A stretch of DNA of 64,000 nucleotides from Alphaproteobacteria bacterium (lineage in GTDB: Bacteria; Pseudomonadota; Alphaproteobacteria; Micavibrionales; Micavibrionaceae), in the NCBI GenBank assembly GCA_030427385.1, contig JAUHWR010000001.1:1918042-1982041 (forward strand), written 5' to 3'. Below are positions 26,138 to 34,132 of the stretch, piece by piece (the first letter of the stretch is position 1; each line of letters begins with the position of its first letter). Made by a program: the position numbers and the translations under genes. The notes beneath the pieces are model-generated. The model worked only from the letters and a program-made list of their open reading frames with translations. It made no database searches and was not told where the DNA came from.

Positions 26138-26572
26138 ATGACTTCAAATGTAATTAATTTCGGGTTTGTACCCGTCATACAGGATATTTGTGATTTTATA
26201 AATGATAAAGTACGGATAAAATCACCCGTCGTAGACGGGGTTGATTTTAAGGAAGTTTTGCAACCTCTCCTTGATTATACTATTTTATTAGATCCACAAG
26301 AGGACAAAAAAGACCTTAAATATATTGCAGGACTTTTATCCGAAATAAAATGCATTTTAGAAAAACCTTTTGAAAATACGTATGAAGATATTTTTGAATA
26401 TCATCTTATAGTACAAAACGTATATAATTTTGCCAACGTCAATGCCCCCCCGATGCCTGCCAATATAAAGGCAATAATTGAAACGCTTGATGAAGCTATT
26501 GAATTCGTCGAGCAGATAGGTGATAATTCCCCACCTGCACAACCAAATATAGAATTTGAGCCGCTACAATGA
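26138..26572 (+). CDS. Unknown helical protein upstream of the DUF2066 gene
   Basis: 144 residues, not recognised; acidic and largely helical, with a Pro-rich C-terminal tail (PPAQPNIEFEPLQ). No signal peptide or membrane segment. Motif-like stretches are FGFVPVIQDICDFINDKVRI and VDFKEVLQPLLDYTILLD. Its stop codon overlaps the start of the DUF2066 gene as ATGA (26569-26572), indicating translational coupling. It is more AT-rich than the downstream gene. Confidence 0.7.
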   Translation: MTSNVINFGFVPVIQDICDFINDKVRIKSPVVDGVDFKEVLQPLLDYTILLDPQEDKKDLKYIAGLLSEIKCILEKPFENTYEDIFEYHLIVQNVYNFANVNAPPMPANIKAIIETLDEAIEFVEQIGDNSPPAQPNIEFEPLQ

Positions 26573-27834
26573 AATATTTTCTGCCTTTTTTAGTTTTTAC
26601 TTGCCTGTTATTTGGCATGCCCGCCCATGCGCAGCAGCCCTATGAGGTGGAAAATGTTAAAATTAATTTGAAGGGCGTTAACCCCGTTGAAGCGCGTGAT
26701 AAAGCCTTTGAGGCCGCGCAGATTAAGGCGTTTAAGGCGCTGTTTAAAGGATTAAATAATGGGGAGACATTGGCATTTGATGAAAGCCGCATCCCCGCAT
26801 TAATCGAAGATTTCGAGCTGACTGATGAGCAGATTGCCCCCAGCCGTTACGCCGCAACCTATACATTCCGTTTTCGGCGCATTGCCTCGGAAGAATTTGC
26901 GCGTGAAACCCAATATGCACAGGGCGCGGTGCAGCCGGGGCGTGATTTAAACGCCGCTTATAATCCGAATAATCCCCAACAGCCATCTGTTGCCGGCACG
27001 TACAGCCAATTATATGGCAATCAAAATGAGCAAATGATCCAAGTACGCAGTCAAAGCCCGTACGCCAAAAAATCTGTTCTGCTTTTGCCTTATTGGAAAG
27101 TCGGCACGAACGTGGTGTTATGGGGGCAAAATAATGCCTGGCAGAATACATGGAAGCGTTTGGAAAATGTGGGCGGCGCGTCCAATTCCTTTACATTGCC
27201 GATTGGCGATTTAGACGATATGCGCCAAACATCGGGGCGCTTGCCTGAAACGGCGGCGGCGATTGCACCGCTTCTGGCACGTTATCAGGTGGATAATATG
27301 ATTGTTGCCGTTGGTGAGCGCGCGGTCAGCAGCATCACGACCACCCTTTATAAAGCCGATAAAAGTGGCCTGACTTTTTGGAAGGTGATCGATAGCCCGT
27401 TTGGTCCCGAAGCCGATCTTTACAGCGTTGCCGCCGGACAGGTTATGGCAGAGCTGAGCGGGAATTCCAATCCGGCGCGCACATCACAAATGCCTGTGGT
27501 TGCCGGAAAGTTTGATCAGAAACGTGAAAATACAATTATTCCCCGTGCCCATGAGCCGTTCTTTACCGCCGCAACCGCGCCCATTCAATCGGTGATCCGC
27601 GCCGAAAGCCGTTTCCAGAGCCCGAAAGAATGGATCCGTCTGAAGAATAGTATGACACCGGAAAACGGGATTTCAAATGTTCGTGTTATCTCTTTAACCC
27701 CGAAATCGGCTATGGTGGAATTACAATTGACCGATAGCGTCCCGCAAGTGCAACAAAATCTGGGGGGGCGGCGTGTCTCCCTAACGGAAACGGCGGGATC
27801 ACAGGGGCAATATGTGCTGCGATTTGCGGGTTAA
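26569..27834 (+). CDS. DUF2066 domain secreted protein
   Basis: 421 residues with a signal peptide (MKYFLPFLVFTCLLFGMPAHAQ). The mature N-terminal domain has VKINLKGVNPVEARDKAFEAAQIKAFKALFKGL and the region around IEDFELTDEQIAPSRYAATYTFRF, which fit my memory of DUF2066, a periplasmic family often encoded beside perM and purM. The middle carries LLPYWKVGTNVVLWGQNNAWQNTW and a region of mixed alpha/beta; the C terminus (ISNVRVISLTPKSAMVELQLTD) resembles a repeated small beta domain. Function is unknown; the location suggests the periplasm. perM follows 48 bp downstream on the same strand. Confidence 0.85.
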   Translation: MKYFLPFLVFTCLLFGMPAHAQQPYEVENVKINLKGVNPVEARDKAFEAAQIKAFKALFKGLNNGETLAFDESRIPALIEDFELTDEQIAPSRYAATYTFRFRRIASEEFARETQYAQGAVQPGRDLNAAYNPNNPQQPSVAGTYSQLYGNQNEQMIQVRSQSPYAKKSVLLLPYWKVGTNVVLWGQNNAWQNTWKRLENVGGASNSFTLPIGDLDDMRQTSGRLPETAAAIAPLLARYQVDNMIVAVGERAVSSITTTLYKADKSGLTFWKVIDSPFGPEADLYSVAAGQVMAELSGNSNPARTSQMPVVAGKFDQKRENTIIPRAHEPFFTAATAPIQSVIRAESRFQSPKEWIRLKNSMTPENGISNVRVISLTPKSAMVELQLTDSVPQVQQNLGGRRVSLTETAGSQGQYVLRFAG

Positions 27835-27882
27835 TAGATAAGGTCATTGCCTGAGGTCATAAAATAATGAATACTCCATAAC

Positions 27883-28977
27883 ATGACACAGCCAAGACCA
27901 CCCCGCCCGCTTCTCCGTTTATCTGCGCCGTTTATCGGGTTATTGGCATTTTTAATATCAACCCTTATTTTTGTCTGGTTGTTTCAAAATATATTATTGC
28001 CCTTTGTTCTGGGGGCGATCATTGCTTATTTGATTAATCCGCTGGTGACCAAATTGCACCGCGTTAAAAAAATTAAACGCCCCTTTGCGGTGATCCTTAT
28101 TTTGGGGACATTTTTGCTTTTATTCGGCGGGTTGCTCGCTGTACTTTTGCCGCTTCTTATTCAGGAGGCCTCGCAATTTATCAATAATCTTCCGTCTTTG
28201 ATTAATAAGTTAGAGGATTTGTCCCGCCCGTGGATCAAGCTCGCCCAGCAGCGTCTCGGCATCGGCTCGCAGCAGGATATCGAAAAAGCCATCGGCGATA
28301 ACGTCAAAGAAGTCGTCACGGCGGGCGCGAAGGGCGGAAACGCCATCATTAATATCGGCGCCAGCCTGATCAGCCTGATTACTGTGCCGATTTTTACCTT
28401 TATTATTGCTTATTTCATGTTGAATGAATGGCCGCGCATGGCGCATTGGACAGCGGGGATGATCCCGCGCCCGTATCAAGCCACCGCCAAATCATTGGCG
28501 CGTGATATTAACATTAAATTATCCGGATTTATCCGCGGTCAACTTAGTGTGGCCTTTATGCTTGGCATTGCTTATGCCGTGTCTTTGGCGATTGCGGGTT
28601 TGAATTACGGTATATTTATCGGTTTTATGAGCGGTATTTTATGCGTCATTCCGATGGTTGGCTCGACTATCGGATTATTGGTAAGTGTCGGCGTGGCCTT
28701 TGCACAGGAAGGCACGTTTGAATATGCCGCCATTATTGCCGCGATCTTTTTCGCGGGGCAATTAATTGAAGGTAATTTTTTAACGCCGAAAATCGTCGGG
28801 GATAGTGTGGGCATTCACCCGCTTTGGGTATTCTTTGCCTTGCTTGCGGGGGGATCACTTATGGGCGTGGTTGGCATGCTGATCGCTGTGCCCGTCGCCG
28901 CCATCGCCAGCGTGCTTTTGGCGTTCACCATTGAGCAATATAAACAAAGCGTTTATTATCAGGGGCATGAGCAATAA
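27883..28977 (+). CDS. perM: AI-2E family transporter / PerM-like permease
   Basis: Inner-membrane protein of 364 residues, with about seven to eight hydrophobic helices: two near the N terminus (LSAPFIGLLAFLISTLIFVWLF, LPFVLGAIIAYLINPLV), one after the KRPFAVILILG segment, then a soluble helical part, and a C-terminal block with GQLSVAFMLGIAYAVSL, GIFIGFMSGILCVIPMVGSTIGLLV and the characteristic GNFLTPKIVGDSVGIHPLWVFFALLAGG. The family was named after a proposed autoinducer-2 exporter, but substrates are mostly unknown. The order DUF2066-perM-hdaA is common in alphaproteobacteria. Confidence 0.93.
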   Translation: MTQPRPPRPLLRLSAPFIGLLAFLISTLIFVWLFQNILLPFVLGAIIAYLINPLVTKLHRVKKIKRPFAVILILGTFLLLFGGLLAVLLPLLIQEASQFINNLPSLINKLEDLSRPWIKLAQQRLGIGSQQDIEKAIGDNVKEVVTAGAKGGNAIINIGASLISLITVPIFTFIIAYFMLNEWPRMAHWTAGMIPRPYQATAKSLARDINIKLSGFIRGQLSVAFMLGIAYAVSLAIAGLNYGIFIGFMSGILCVIPMVGSTIGLLVSVGVAFAQEGTFEYAAIIAAIFFAGQLIEGNFLTPKIVGDSVGIHPLWVFFALLAGGSLMGVVGMLIAVPVAAIASVLLAFTIEQYKQSVYYQGHEQ

Positions 28978-29018
28978 TTTCTTTGCCTTACCAAAATAGC
29001 TTGTGATAAAAAAAAGAC

Positions 29019-29594
29019 ATGACACAAAAGCCAAATGCCAATATCTGTTTGATTTTTTCACCAGACATTGAGCGCGATTTCACAGAACTTGCACAGAAAT
29101 ATTTCAAGGGTCAAACCGAGGGCTATTGCTTAGATGAAAATCAAGTTTTTCCACATATTACCTTGGCGCAAATCGCGATACAAAATGAGGCACAACAACA
29201 ACATATTTTCCAAAGCATTGCGAAAATAACACCTGACCCGATAGAACTTACAAGTTTTCAGGTTAAGTTTCGCCAAACAGGCTTTTTATGGTTTGAATTT
29301 GTGGTCAGTGAAACAGACTCATTGATGTTACTTAAAGATAATATAGATCAAATGGTCAGGGAGATAGGGTTAGAGCCATTGAATAATGCTATTGAAACTT
29401 ATCAACCTCACGTCACGCTCGCGCGTATGAAGGCAAACTGTATCTTTCCACCTATTGTTATTCCTGAATCTATAGCGCATAAAAGCTTCAAAGTTTCTTT
29501 AACGTGTGGCCGATCTGATGAAAATGGCCAACTTTTACTACGTACGTTAGACGATAATAAAAACGCCTCTTTTCCTTCTTCACAGCCACAATGA
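29019..29594 (+). CDS. 2H phosphoesterase (2'-5' RNA ligase-like)
   Basis: 191 residues with two HxT motifs, FPHITLAQI and YQPHVTLARMK, about 90 residues apart: the catalytic pairs of the 2H phosphoesterase superfamily (LigT, cyclic phosphodiesterases). The fold is predicted to be a duplicated half-barrel with SFQVKFRQTGFLWFEFVVS between. The substrate is unknown: a cyclic phosphate or 2'-5' bond of RNA is the family norm. The C terminus (NASFPSSQPQ) is low-complexity. The stop overlaps the hdaA start (ATGA at 29591), so it is coupled to hdaA. It has been inserted into the usual perM-hdaA pair. Confidence 0.85.
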   Translation: MTQKPNANICLIFSPDIERDFTELAQKYFKGQTEGYCLDENQVFPHITLAQIAIQNEAQQQHIFQSIAKITPDPIELTSFQVKFRQTGFLWFEFVVSETDSLMLLKDNIDQMVREIGLEPLNNAIETYQPHVTLARMKANCIFPPIVIPESIAHKSFKVSLTCGRSDENGQLLLRTLDDNKNASFPSSQPQ

Positions 29595-30196
29595 GCAAGC
29601 CTGAGCAAATTCCGTTTGACCTTGGCCATCGCAATGCGTTTGCGCGGGAGGATTTTATGATCGCGCCGTCCAATCAGGCAGCGGTGGCGTGGATTGACCG
29701 TTGGCCCGATTGGCCGGCGCCGGCGCTTATTATTTATGGTCCCCCCGCCTCTGGTAAATCGCATCTGGGCGCGGTGTGGAAAACCAAATCTGCCCAACAT
29801 TTTATTGATGATATTGATACATGGATCGGCGATCCCGCGCGGGAGGAGGACTTATTCCACCAATATAATATTGCCAAAGAAAACGGGCACAGTTTATTGC
29901 TCGCCGCCGCATCCCCGCCGCATCAATGGGGATTTACATTGCCTGATTTGGCCTCGCGCTTAAAAGCCGCGCCTTGCGTTGAAATTGAGCCACCCGATGA
30001 CAGCTTATTGGCGGCGATGTTGGTCAAGTTGTTTCATGACCGTCAAATTACCGTTAATGCAGAAGTTATTCATTATATCCTGCCCCGTATAGAGCGCAGT
30101 TATCACGCCGCACGTACATTGGTTGAAACCGCCGATCGCGCCGCTTTGTCAGGGGGGCGTGCGGTGACCATACCTTTATTGTCCGGGTTGATATAG
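29591..30196 (+). CDS. hdaA: DnaA-related replication inactivator HdaA
   Basis: A DnaA-domain III-like AAA+ protein of 201 residues without the DnaA N- and C-terminal domains. QIPFDLGHRNAFAREDF at the N terminus is the Hda signature that contains the beta-clamp-binding motif; the P-loop is IYGPPASGKSHLGAVW, and FIDDIDTW gives Walker B. Hda/HdaA with the sliding clamp stimulates ATP hydrolysis by DnaA after initiation, preventing re-replication. Its presence about 7.5 kb from the candidate oriC is in keeping with its role. Position after perM is the conserved alphaproteobacterial order. Confidence 0.93.
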   Translation: MSKPEQIPFDLGHRNAFAREDFMIAPSNQAAVAWIDRWPDWPAPALIIYGPPASGKSHLGAVWKTKSAQHFIDDIDTWIGDPAREEDLFHQYNIAKENGHSLLLAAASPPHQWGFTLPDLASRLKAAPCVEIEPPDDSLLAAMLVKLFHDRQITVNAEVIHYILPRIERSYHAARTLVETADRAALSGGRAVTIPLLSGLI

Positions 30197-30223
30197 CGCT
30201 TATAAGTTCTGTGTTAAAGAGAC

Positions 30224-31468
30224 CTAGTCATCCGGGAAAATCTTGGCGGCTAGTTTGGAATCGCGGAAATAGATACCGCCTGCATGGGTGGTTTCCATTT
30301 CATGTTTGATCTGTAGATAATAGGCTTGATTGACATCATCTTCCAATCCGGCAAAATGCGGGTCTTTGGAAATGCCGAAGCCATAATCCTGTAGGTAGAA
30401 TGTACGATCAGGTAGACGTGATAGACTTTCGATAAATTGCGGCTTGGCTTTTTTATGACCGTATAATCCGGTTTCGCGGGATTCTTCAACCATGCAATCA
30501 ATCATATCCAATGTTTGATGATCACAGGCGCCAACACGCTCCGCATTATCAAACCAGCCGTGGAAGGCCTCGATTAAGGCGGAATTGTTAAAATGTTTTT
30601 GCGGCTCACGCTCTAAAGCTTCGGTAAAACGCAGTGCCATATCACCTTCGGGCGCGCCAAGAAGGTGACGCCATATTTCCGGCATGCCTTCGCCGCGTAG
30701 CTCCCACGCCGTCAGAAGGGCAATCACATCGCAATCGGCAGCGCGCACACGCTCTAGTAATAGTACCGATTCAATCGTTAAGCCATGTTCATAAGGCTGG
30801 CGGCATTCAATATGCCAAATATCACGCAATCCCTTTACCAATGATAAAATTAAGGCATGACGGAAAAATCCGGATTTTTCAAATGTGGGTAATTTCAAAT
30901 TATAATTATTTAATAATAAGACCTTATGTTCGTCGTCCAAATCATAGGCCGCATCATTTAGCGGCTCAACGTAAATGCTCCATTCTTGTTCGGCGGCAAA
31001 ATTAATCAGGGAGCGCGCCATCGGGCTGTCCATCAGGTCGCTAAAAATATCATCAAAAAGCGCGCATTCATAAGAATAATCACAATCGGCCTCTTGGCAC
31101 CATGCTTTGATGTTAAAACCGCTACCTTGGGCGTTGGATCGGGATAAATCGCGGGTTAAATCAAATTGGGATGTATGTGTGTAGTTACGCTCCTCTGCAT
31201 AGGGCGAGGGAAGCGGTTTCAATCGTCCCAGCGGATTGATATGATTTGCCTTCACGATATGGTGTCTTTCTTCATCATCTATAGTTACAAAGGATTGTTT
31301 ATGACAGGAAGTTCCCGTTAAACGGACGGACGCTGATGTCAAAGGGGATAACTTCGCCGCCTTGGTTCGCAATTTTTCGACCATATTCTCCGGCATCATC
31401 GCCGGACTTTCGGGTGCGTGATGTGGGGAAGGAAAGAAGTATTCCCGTTTGTTCAGACGGTAAGTCAT
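30224..31468 (-). CDS. Large unknown protein, paralogue of the upstream gene
   Basis: Up to 414 residues. The start at 31468 (AGGATC ~9 bases upstream) overlaps the end of the upstream gene by 170 bases; internal ATGs at 31399, 31396 and 31384 would shorten the overlap. After a low-complexity N-terminal linker, a core of ~220 residues runs from SLINFAAEQEWSIYVEPLND through HKVLLLNNYNL, HALILSLVKGLRDIW, ESVLLLERVRAADCDVIALLTAWEL, to EAFHGWFDNAERV. The same succession of elements is found in the upstream gene product. I recall an alphaproteobacterial 'putative metallopeptidase' family (DUF6782) with this layout but cannot verify it, and no HExxH motif is present. Function unknown; no signal peptide. 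Confidence 0.75.
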   Translation of the reverse strand: MTYRLNKREYFFPSPHHAPESPAMMPENMVEKLRTKAAKLSPLTSASVRLTGTSCHKQSFVTIDDEERHHIVKANHINPLGRLKPLPSPYAEERNYTHTSQFDLTRDLSRSNAQGSGFNIKAWCQEADCDYSYECALFDDIFSDLMDSPMARSLINFAAEQEWSIYVEPLNDAAYDLDDEHKVLLLNNYNLKLPTFEKSGFFRHALILSLVKGLRDIWHIECRQPYEHGLTIESVLLLERVRAADCDVIALLTAWELRGEGMPEIWRHLLGAPEGDMALRFTEALEREPQKHFNNSALIEAFHGWFDNAERVGACDHQTLDMIDCMVEESRETGLYGHKKAKPQFIESLSRLPDRTFYLQDYGFGISKDPHFAGLEDDVNQAYYLQIKHEMETTHAGGIYFRDSKLAAKIFPDD

Positions 31469-32618
31469 AATTATAAGATCCTGTATGTGACGTCAGAAGT
31501 GACTGGCCGCTTGTATTCGGAGAGTCCGAATGTTGCGATATAGATCCATTTTGCAAACTCTGTTCCACCTCGGTAAATGTCTTCTCGAATTTAATAAACC
31601 ATAGGAAGTTTGCGGCGCTGCGCTCGCGTACTTCGGTAAAAAGTGGGTCGGTTAGTAAATTCGGAATATGATGGGAGAGGTAGTTTTTGCCGTATGGCAT
31701 TTCCCCCAATGCTTTAACCAAATCAACCACAACCAATTGGGACATATCTTCGTCTTCGAACTGGTGCCCTGCATAATCGGAGAGCATTTTTTGAATTAAA
31801 TTAGTGTCCGCACTTTTGGAGCGGTCAGAAATAAACCAGCTTTCAAAGACGGCAAATCCTGCCAGTCCGTTATTCAGGCTGCGGAAATCCATGCAGGCTT
31901 CGCGTCCAAATACATGGGTTAAATCACGAAGCGAGCTGTGCGCCAAATCATCCCATAGCGTATGATGCCCCGCCAGATCCAGTTCCCATGAGGCGCGTAA
32001 AAGCGCGCACATAACGTCGGCCTTTTGAGCGCGATTGATGAAAACGGCATGATCGGGATATAGCGCCACGGGCTGTAATAGAGCCCCTTGGAAATTCTGC
32101 CAAGCCTGACGCAGGGCGCATATCATACCCTTTATAAATTCGGTTTCATTTAAGGCGGGCTGGTACAAAATTATATTTTCTGCGCGGTTATATTCCACAT
32201 TATAAATCTGTGGGCAGGCAATAAATTCAATTTTATTCGCTGCGGCAAATTCCAGATAGCATTGGGCGCTGCGGCTTTGTGATAGAATTTTTAAGGCGCG
32301 TGCGACATTCACATGCTGTAGCGCTTCACCGCCGGTAATATAATCCAGGTTAGTATCAAATTCGATTAGTGTGTCTAAAAAGCTATCTTCACTGGATTGG
32401 TAAGAATTGGAGTCATAGGCGCTAAAATCACGCTCTAATTCTTTAAGGAGCTCTTCATCCAATGTAACATCATCAACATCCATAAAGAAAAACGGATCAT
32501 GCGCGATATAGGTTGATCGAACCGGTTGTACATCGCCCAGCGTATAGGCAACGCTTGGTACATAATTATCAAAATTTTTGTCCGGTTGGTTCATATTATT
32601 ATCCCCTGAAGTGCTCAT
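31299..32618 (-). CDS. Large unknown protein, first of a paralogous pair
   Basis: 439 residues, with a good ribosome-binding site (GAGAG) before the ATG at 32618. An acidic N-terminal region (DVDDVTLDEELLKELERDFSA) precedes the core: CYLEFAAANKIEFIACPQIYNVEYNRAENIILYQP, then IKGMICALRQAWQNFQG, AVFINRAQKADVMCALLRASWELDLAG, and FAVFESWFISDRS. These align element by element with the downstream protein, so the two arose by duplication. The Ser/Thr-rich C-terminal tail (after FEKTFTEVEQSLQNG) overlaps the downstream start by up to 170 bases in another frame. It is divergent from a CbbX/SpoVK-like AAA+ gene 224 bp away. Possible DUF6782 relationship; unverified. Confidence 0.78.
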   Translation of the reverse strand: MSTSGDNNMNQPDKNFDNYVPSVAYTLGDVQPVRSTYIAHDPFFFMDVDDVTLDEELLKELERDFSAYDSNSYQSSEDSFLDTLIEFDTNLDYITGGEALQHVNVARALKILSQSRSAQCYLEFAAANKIEFIACPQIYNVEYNRAENIILYQPALNETEFIKGMICALRQAWQNFQGALLQPVALYPDHAVFINRAQKADVMCALLRASWELDLAGHHTLWDDLAHSSLRDLTHVFGREACMDFRSLNNGLAGFAVFESWFISDRSKSADTNLIQKMLSDYAGHQFEDEDMSQLVVVDLVKALGEMPYGKNYLSHHIPNLLTDPLFTEVRERSAANFLWFIKFEKTFTEVEQSLQNGSISQHSDSPNTSGQSLLTSHTGSYNYDLPSEQTGILLSFPTSRTRKSGDDAGEYGRKIANQGGEVIPFDISVRPFNGNFLS

Positions 32619-32842
32619 TTTTCTCTCCGTTTGATCCCATCATGTCGACATTTTATTAAAGAGTTCCTAACAAATAAAAAAAGGTTGGGCGCTCTTTGCC
32701 TTTGTTCCATTATGCAATGCAAAGCGTTAAGGTTTTCCTACTAAAACTTAGAAAAATAAAAAATTTTTGAGTCATGTAAAATTTGCATTTTTTGGGACGG
32801 CTTTGTTAAAATTTTTCAAGCTTAATAACAAAGCAGGTCAAC

Positions 32843-34099
32843 ATGTTTTTAAAAAGTGTTCCCTTCAAGGAAGCCCTAAGATGTTATGAAATTTTTTTCT
32901 TATCCGTAAAAGATGAAGGTTATAAGTTTCTCAGTGATGAATTTTGTCTCTATGCTCATAAAAAAGCGGATGAAGGCGATGAAGACGCTCAAAAATGGTT
33001 AGAGGATAAACCCAACTCTCATTACAAAAGAAAGGATGAGATTCAAAGTAAGATCGATAATGCCATCGATAATCATGAACGGGATAAAAAGAAAAAAGCA
33101 GACCTTAAAAGCTCTGAAAATGAAAAGGACAGCGCTACCGAGGAAAATAAGTCTGAAAAATCAACGACGGATAAACCTGATGTTTTTTCAAAAAAGACTA
33201 AAATTGAAAGTATTGAATCTGACAGATCATATAAACTCTCTGGCATGACGCCCAAGCAAATTGATAAAGCTCTTAGACCTTTGGATAAATTAGTTGGTTT
33301 GGATGCTATCAAAAAACAGGTGCGCGAGTTTGTATTGATGGAACGCCATCAACAAAAACGTGAATTGGCAAAATTACCCCGTATTCTTGATCAATCGCGC
33401 CATATGGTTTTTATGGGTAATCCGGGTACGGGCAAAACCATGGTTGCACGGATCATTGCTGAGATTTTCACAACTTTAGAGTTAACAAAGAAAAGTGACG
33501 TTACTGAAGTAGAGCGTAGCGATCTGGTCGGTCCGTATATTGGACATACCGAAACAATAACAAAGGGTATTTTAGATAAAGCCCTTGGCGGTATTCTTTT
33601 TATTGATGAGGCGCATTCTTTGGATGCCGGTTATCATTGGGATTTCGGCAATGTTGCGATCTCCACCATCCTTAAATACATGGAAGACCACCGGGATAAT
33701 ATAATGGTGATCGTGGCAGGATATCCGCAGGAAATGAAATATTTCTTGAAAATGAATCCGGGTCTGGAATCACGCTTTTCAACGCATATTCATTTTGATG
33801 ATATGTCACATGAAACGCTGCTTACTATTTTTGAAAACATGATGAGCGACCATAATTTTGTGCTTGAAGATGATGCACATGACAAATTATCGGCGGAAAT
33901 TAAACGTCAAATTAAAGTAGCGGATAAAAATTTTGGTAATGCACGTATGGTGAGAAACTTGTTTGAAAAGACGTTACGCTTGCAAGCTAACAGAATTTTT
34001 GAAAAACGCCTGTCTTCGAAAAAATCGCTTAGTCTGATCAAGGCGGTAGATATTCCCTCTGATATAAAAATCCAAAAGGACAATGTGACCTTCTTATAG
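32843..34099 (+). CDS. CbbX/SpoVK-like AAA+ ATPase
   Basis: 418 residues. The first ~145 are highly charged and Lys/Glu-rich, with one Sel1-like stretch (LYAHKKADEGDEDAQKWLEDK) and a coiled-coil-like region. The AAA+ domain follows: a leading LDKLVGLDAIKKQVREFV, Walker A GNPGTGKT at residues 192-199, SDLVGPYIGHTETITKGILDKALGGILFIDEAHSL with Walker B, a sensor region VIVAGYPQEMKYFLKMNPGLESRF with the arginine finger, and a small helical lid with FGNARMVRNLFE. This is the SpoVK/CbbX/EccA-type ATPase clade, members of which remodel Rubisco or assist type VII secretion; no Rubisco or secretion genes are nearby, so its client is unknown. It is divergent from the paralogous pair. Confidence 0.88.
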   Translation: MFLKSVPFKEALRCYEIFFLSVKDEGYKFLSDEFCLYAHKKADEGDEDAQKWLEDKPNSHYKRKDEIQSKIDNAIDNHERDKKKKADLKSSENEKDSATEENKSEKSTTDKPDVFSKKTKIESIESDRSYKLSGMTPKQIDKALRPLDKLVGLDAIKKQVREFVLMERHQQKRELAKLPRILDQSRHMVFMGNPGTGKTMVARIIAEIFTTLELTKKSDVTEVERSDLVGPYIGHTETITKGILDKALGGILFIDEAHSLDAGYHWDFGNVAISTILKYMEDHRDNIMVIVAGYPQEMKYFLKMNPGLESRFSTHIHFDDMSHETLLTIFENMMSDHNFVLEDDAHDKLSAEIKRQIKVADKNFGNARMVRNLFEKTLRLQANRIFEKRLSSKKSLSLIKAVDIPSDIKIQKDNVTFL

Positions 34100-34132
34100 A
34101 TCTTGGAAGGCGCTAAATTTTTTAGGGCGTTA

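Noticed and set aside
26059-26178. 40-residue N-terminal extension of PurM with a hydrophobic segment.
   Set aside because: PurM is cytoplasmic and starts at the conserved YKDAGVDI region; the extension is simply an open frame upstream of the real ATG.
32783-32812. TTGCAT-N18-TAAAAT promoter in front of the AAA+ gene.
   Set aside because: The -35 element matches only three of six bases and the surroundings are AT-rich, so it is not distinguishable from background.
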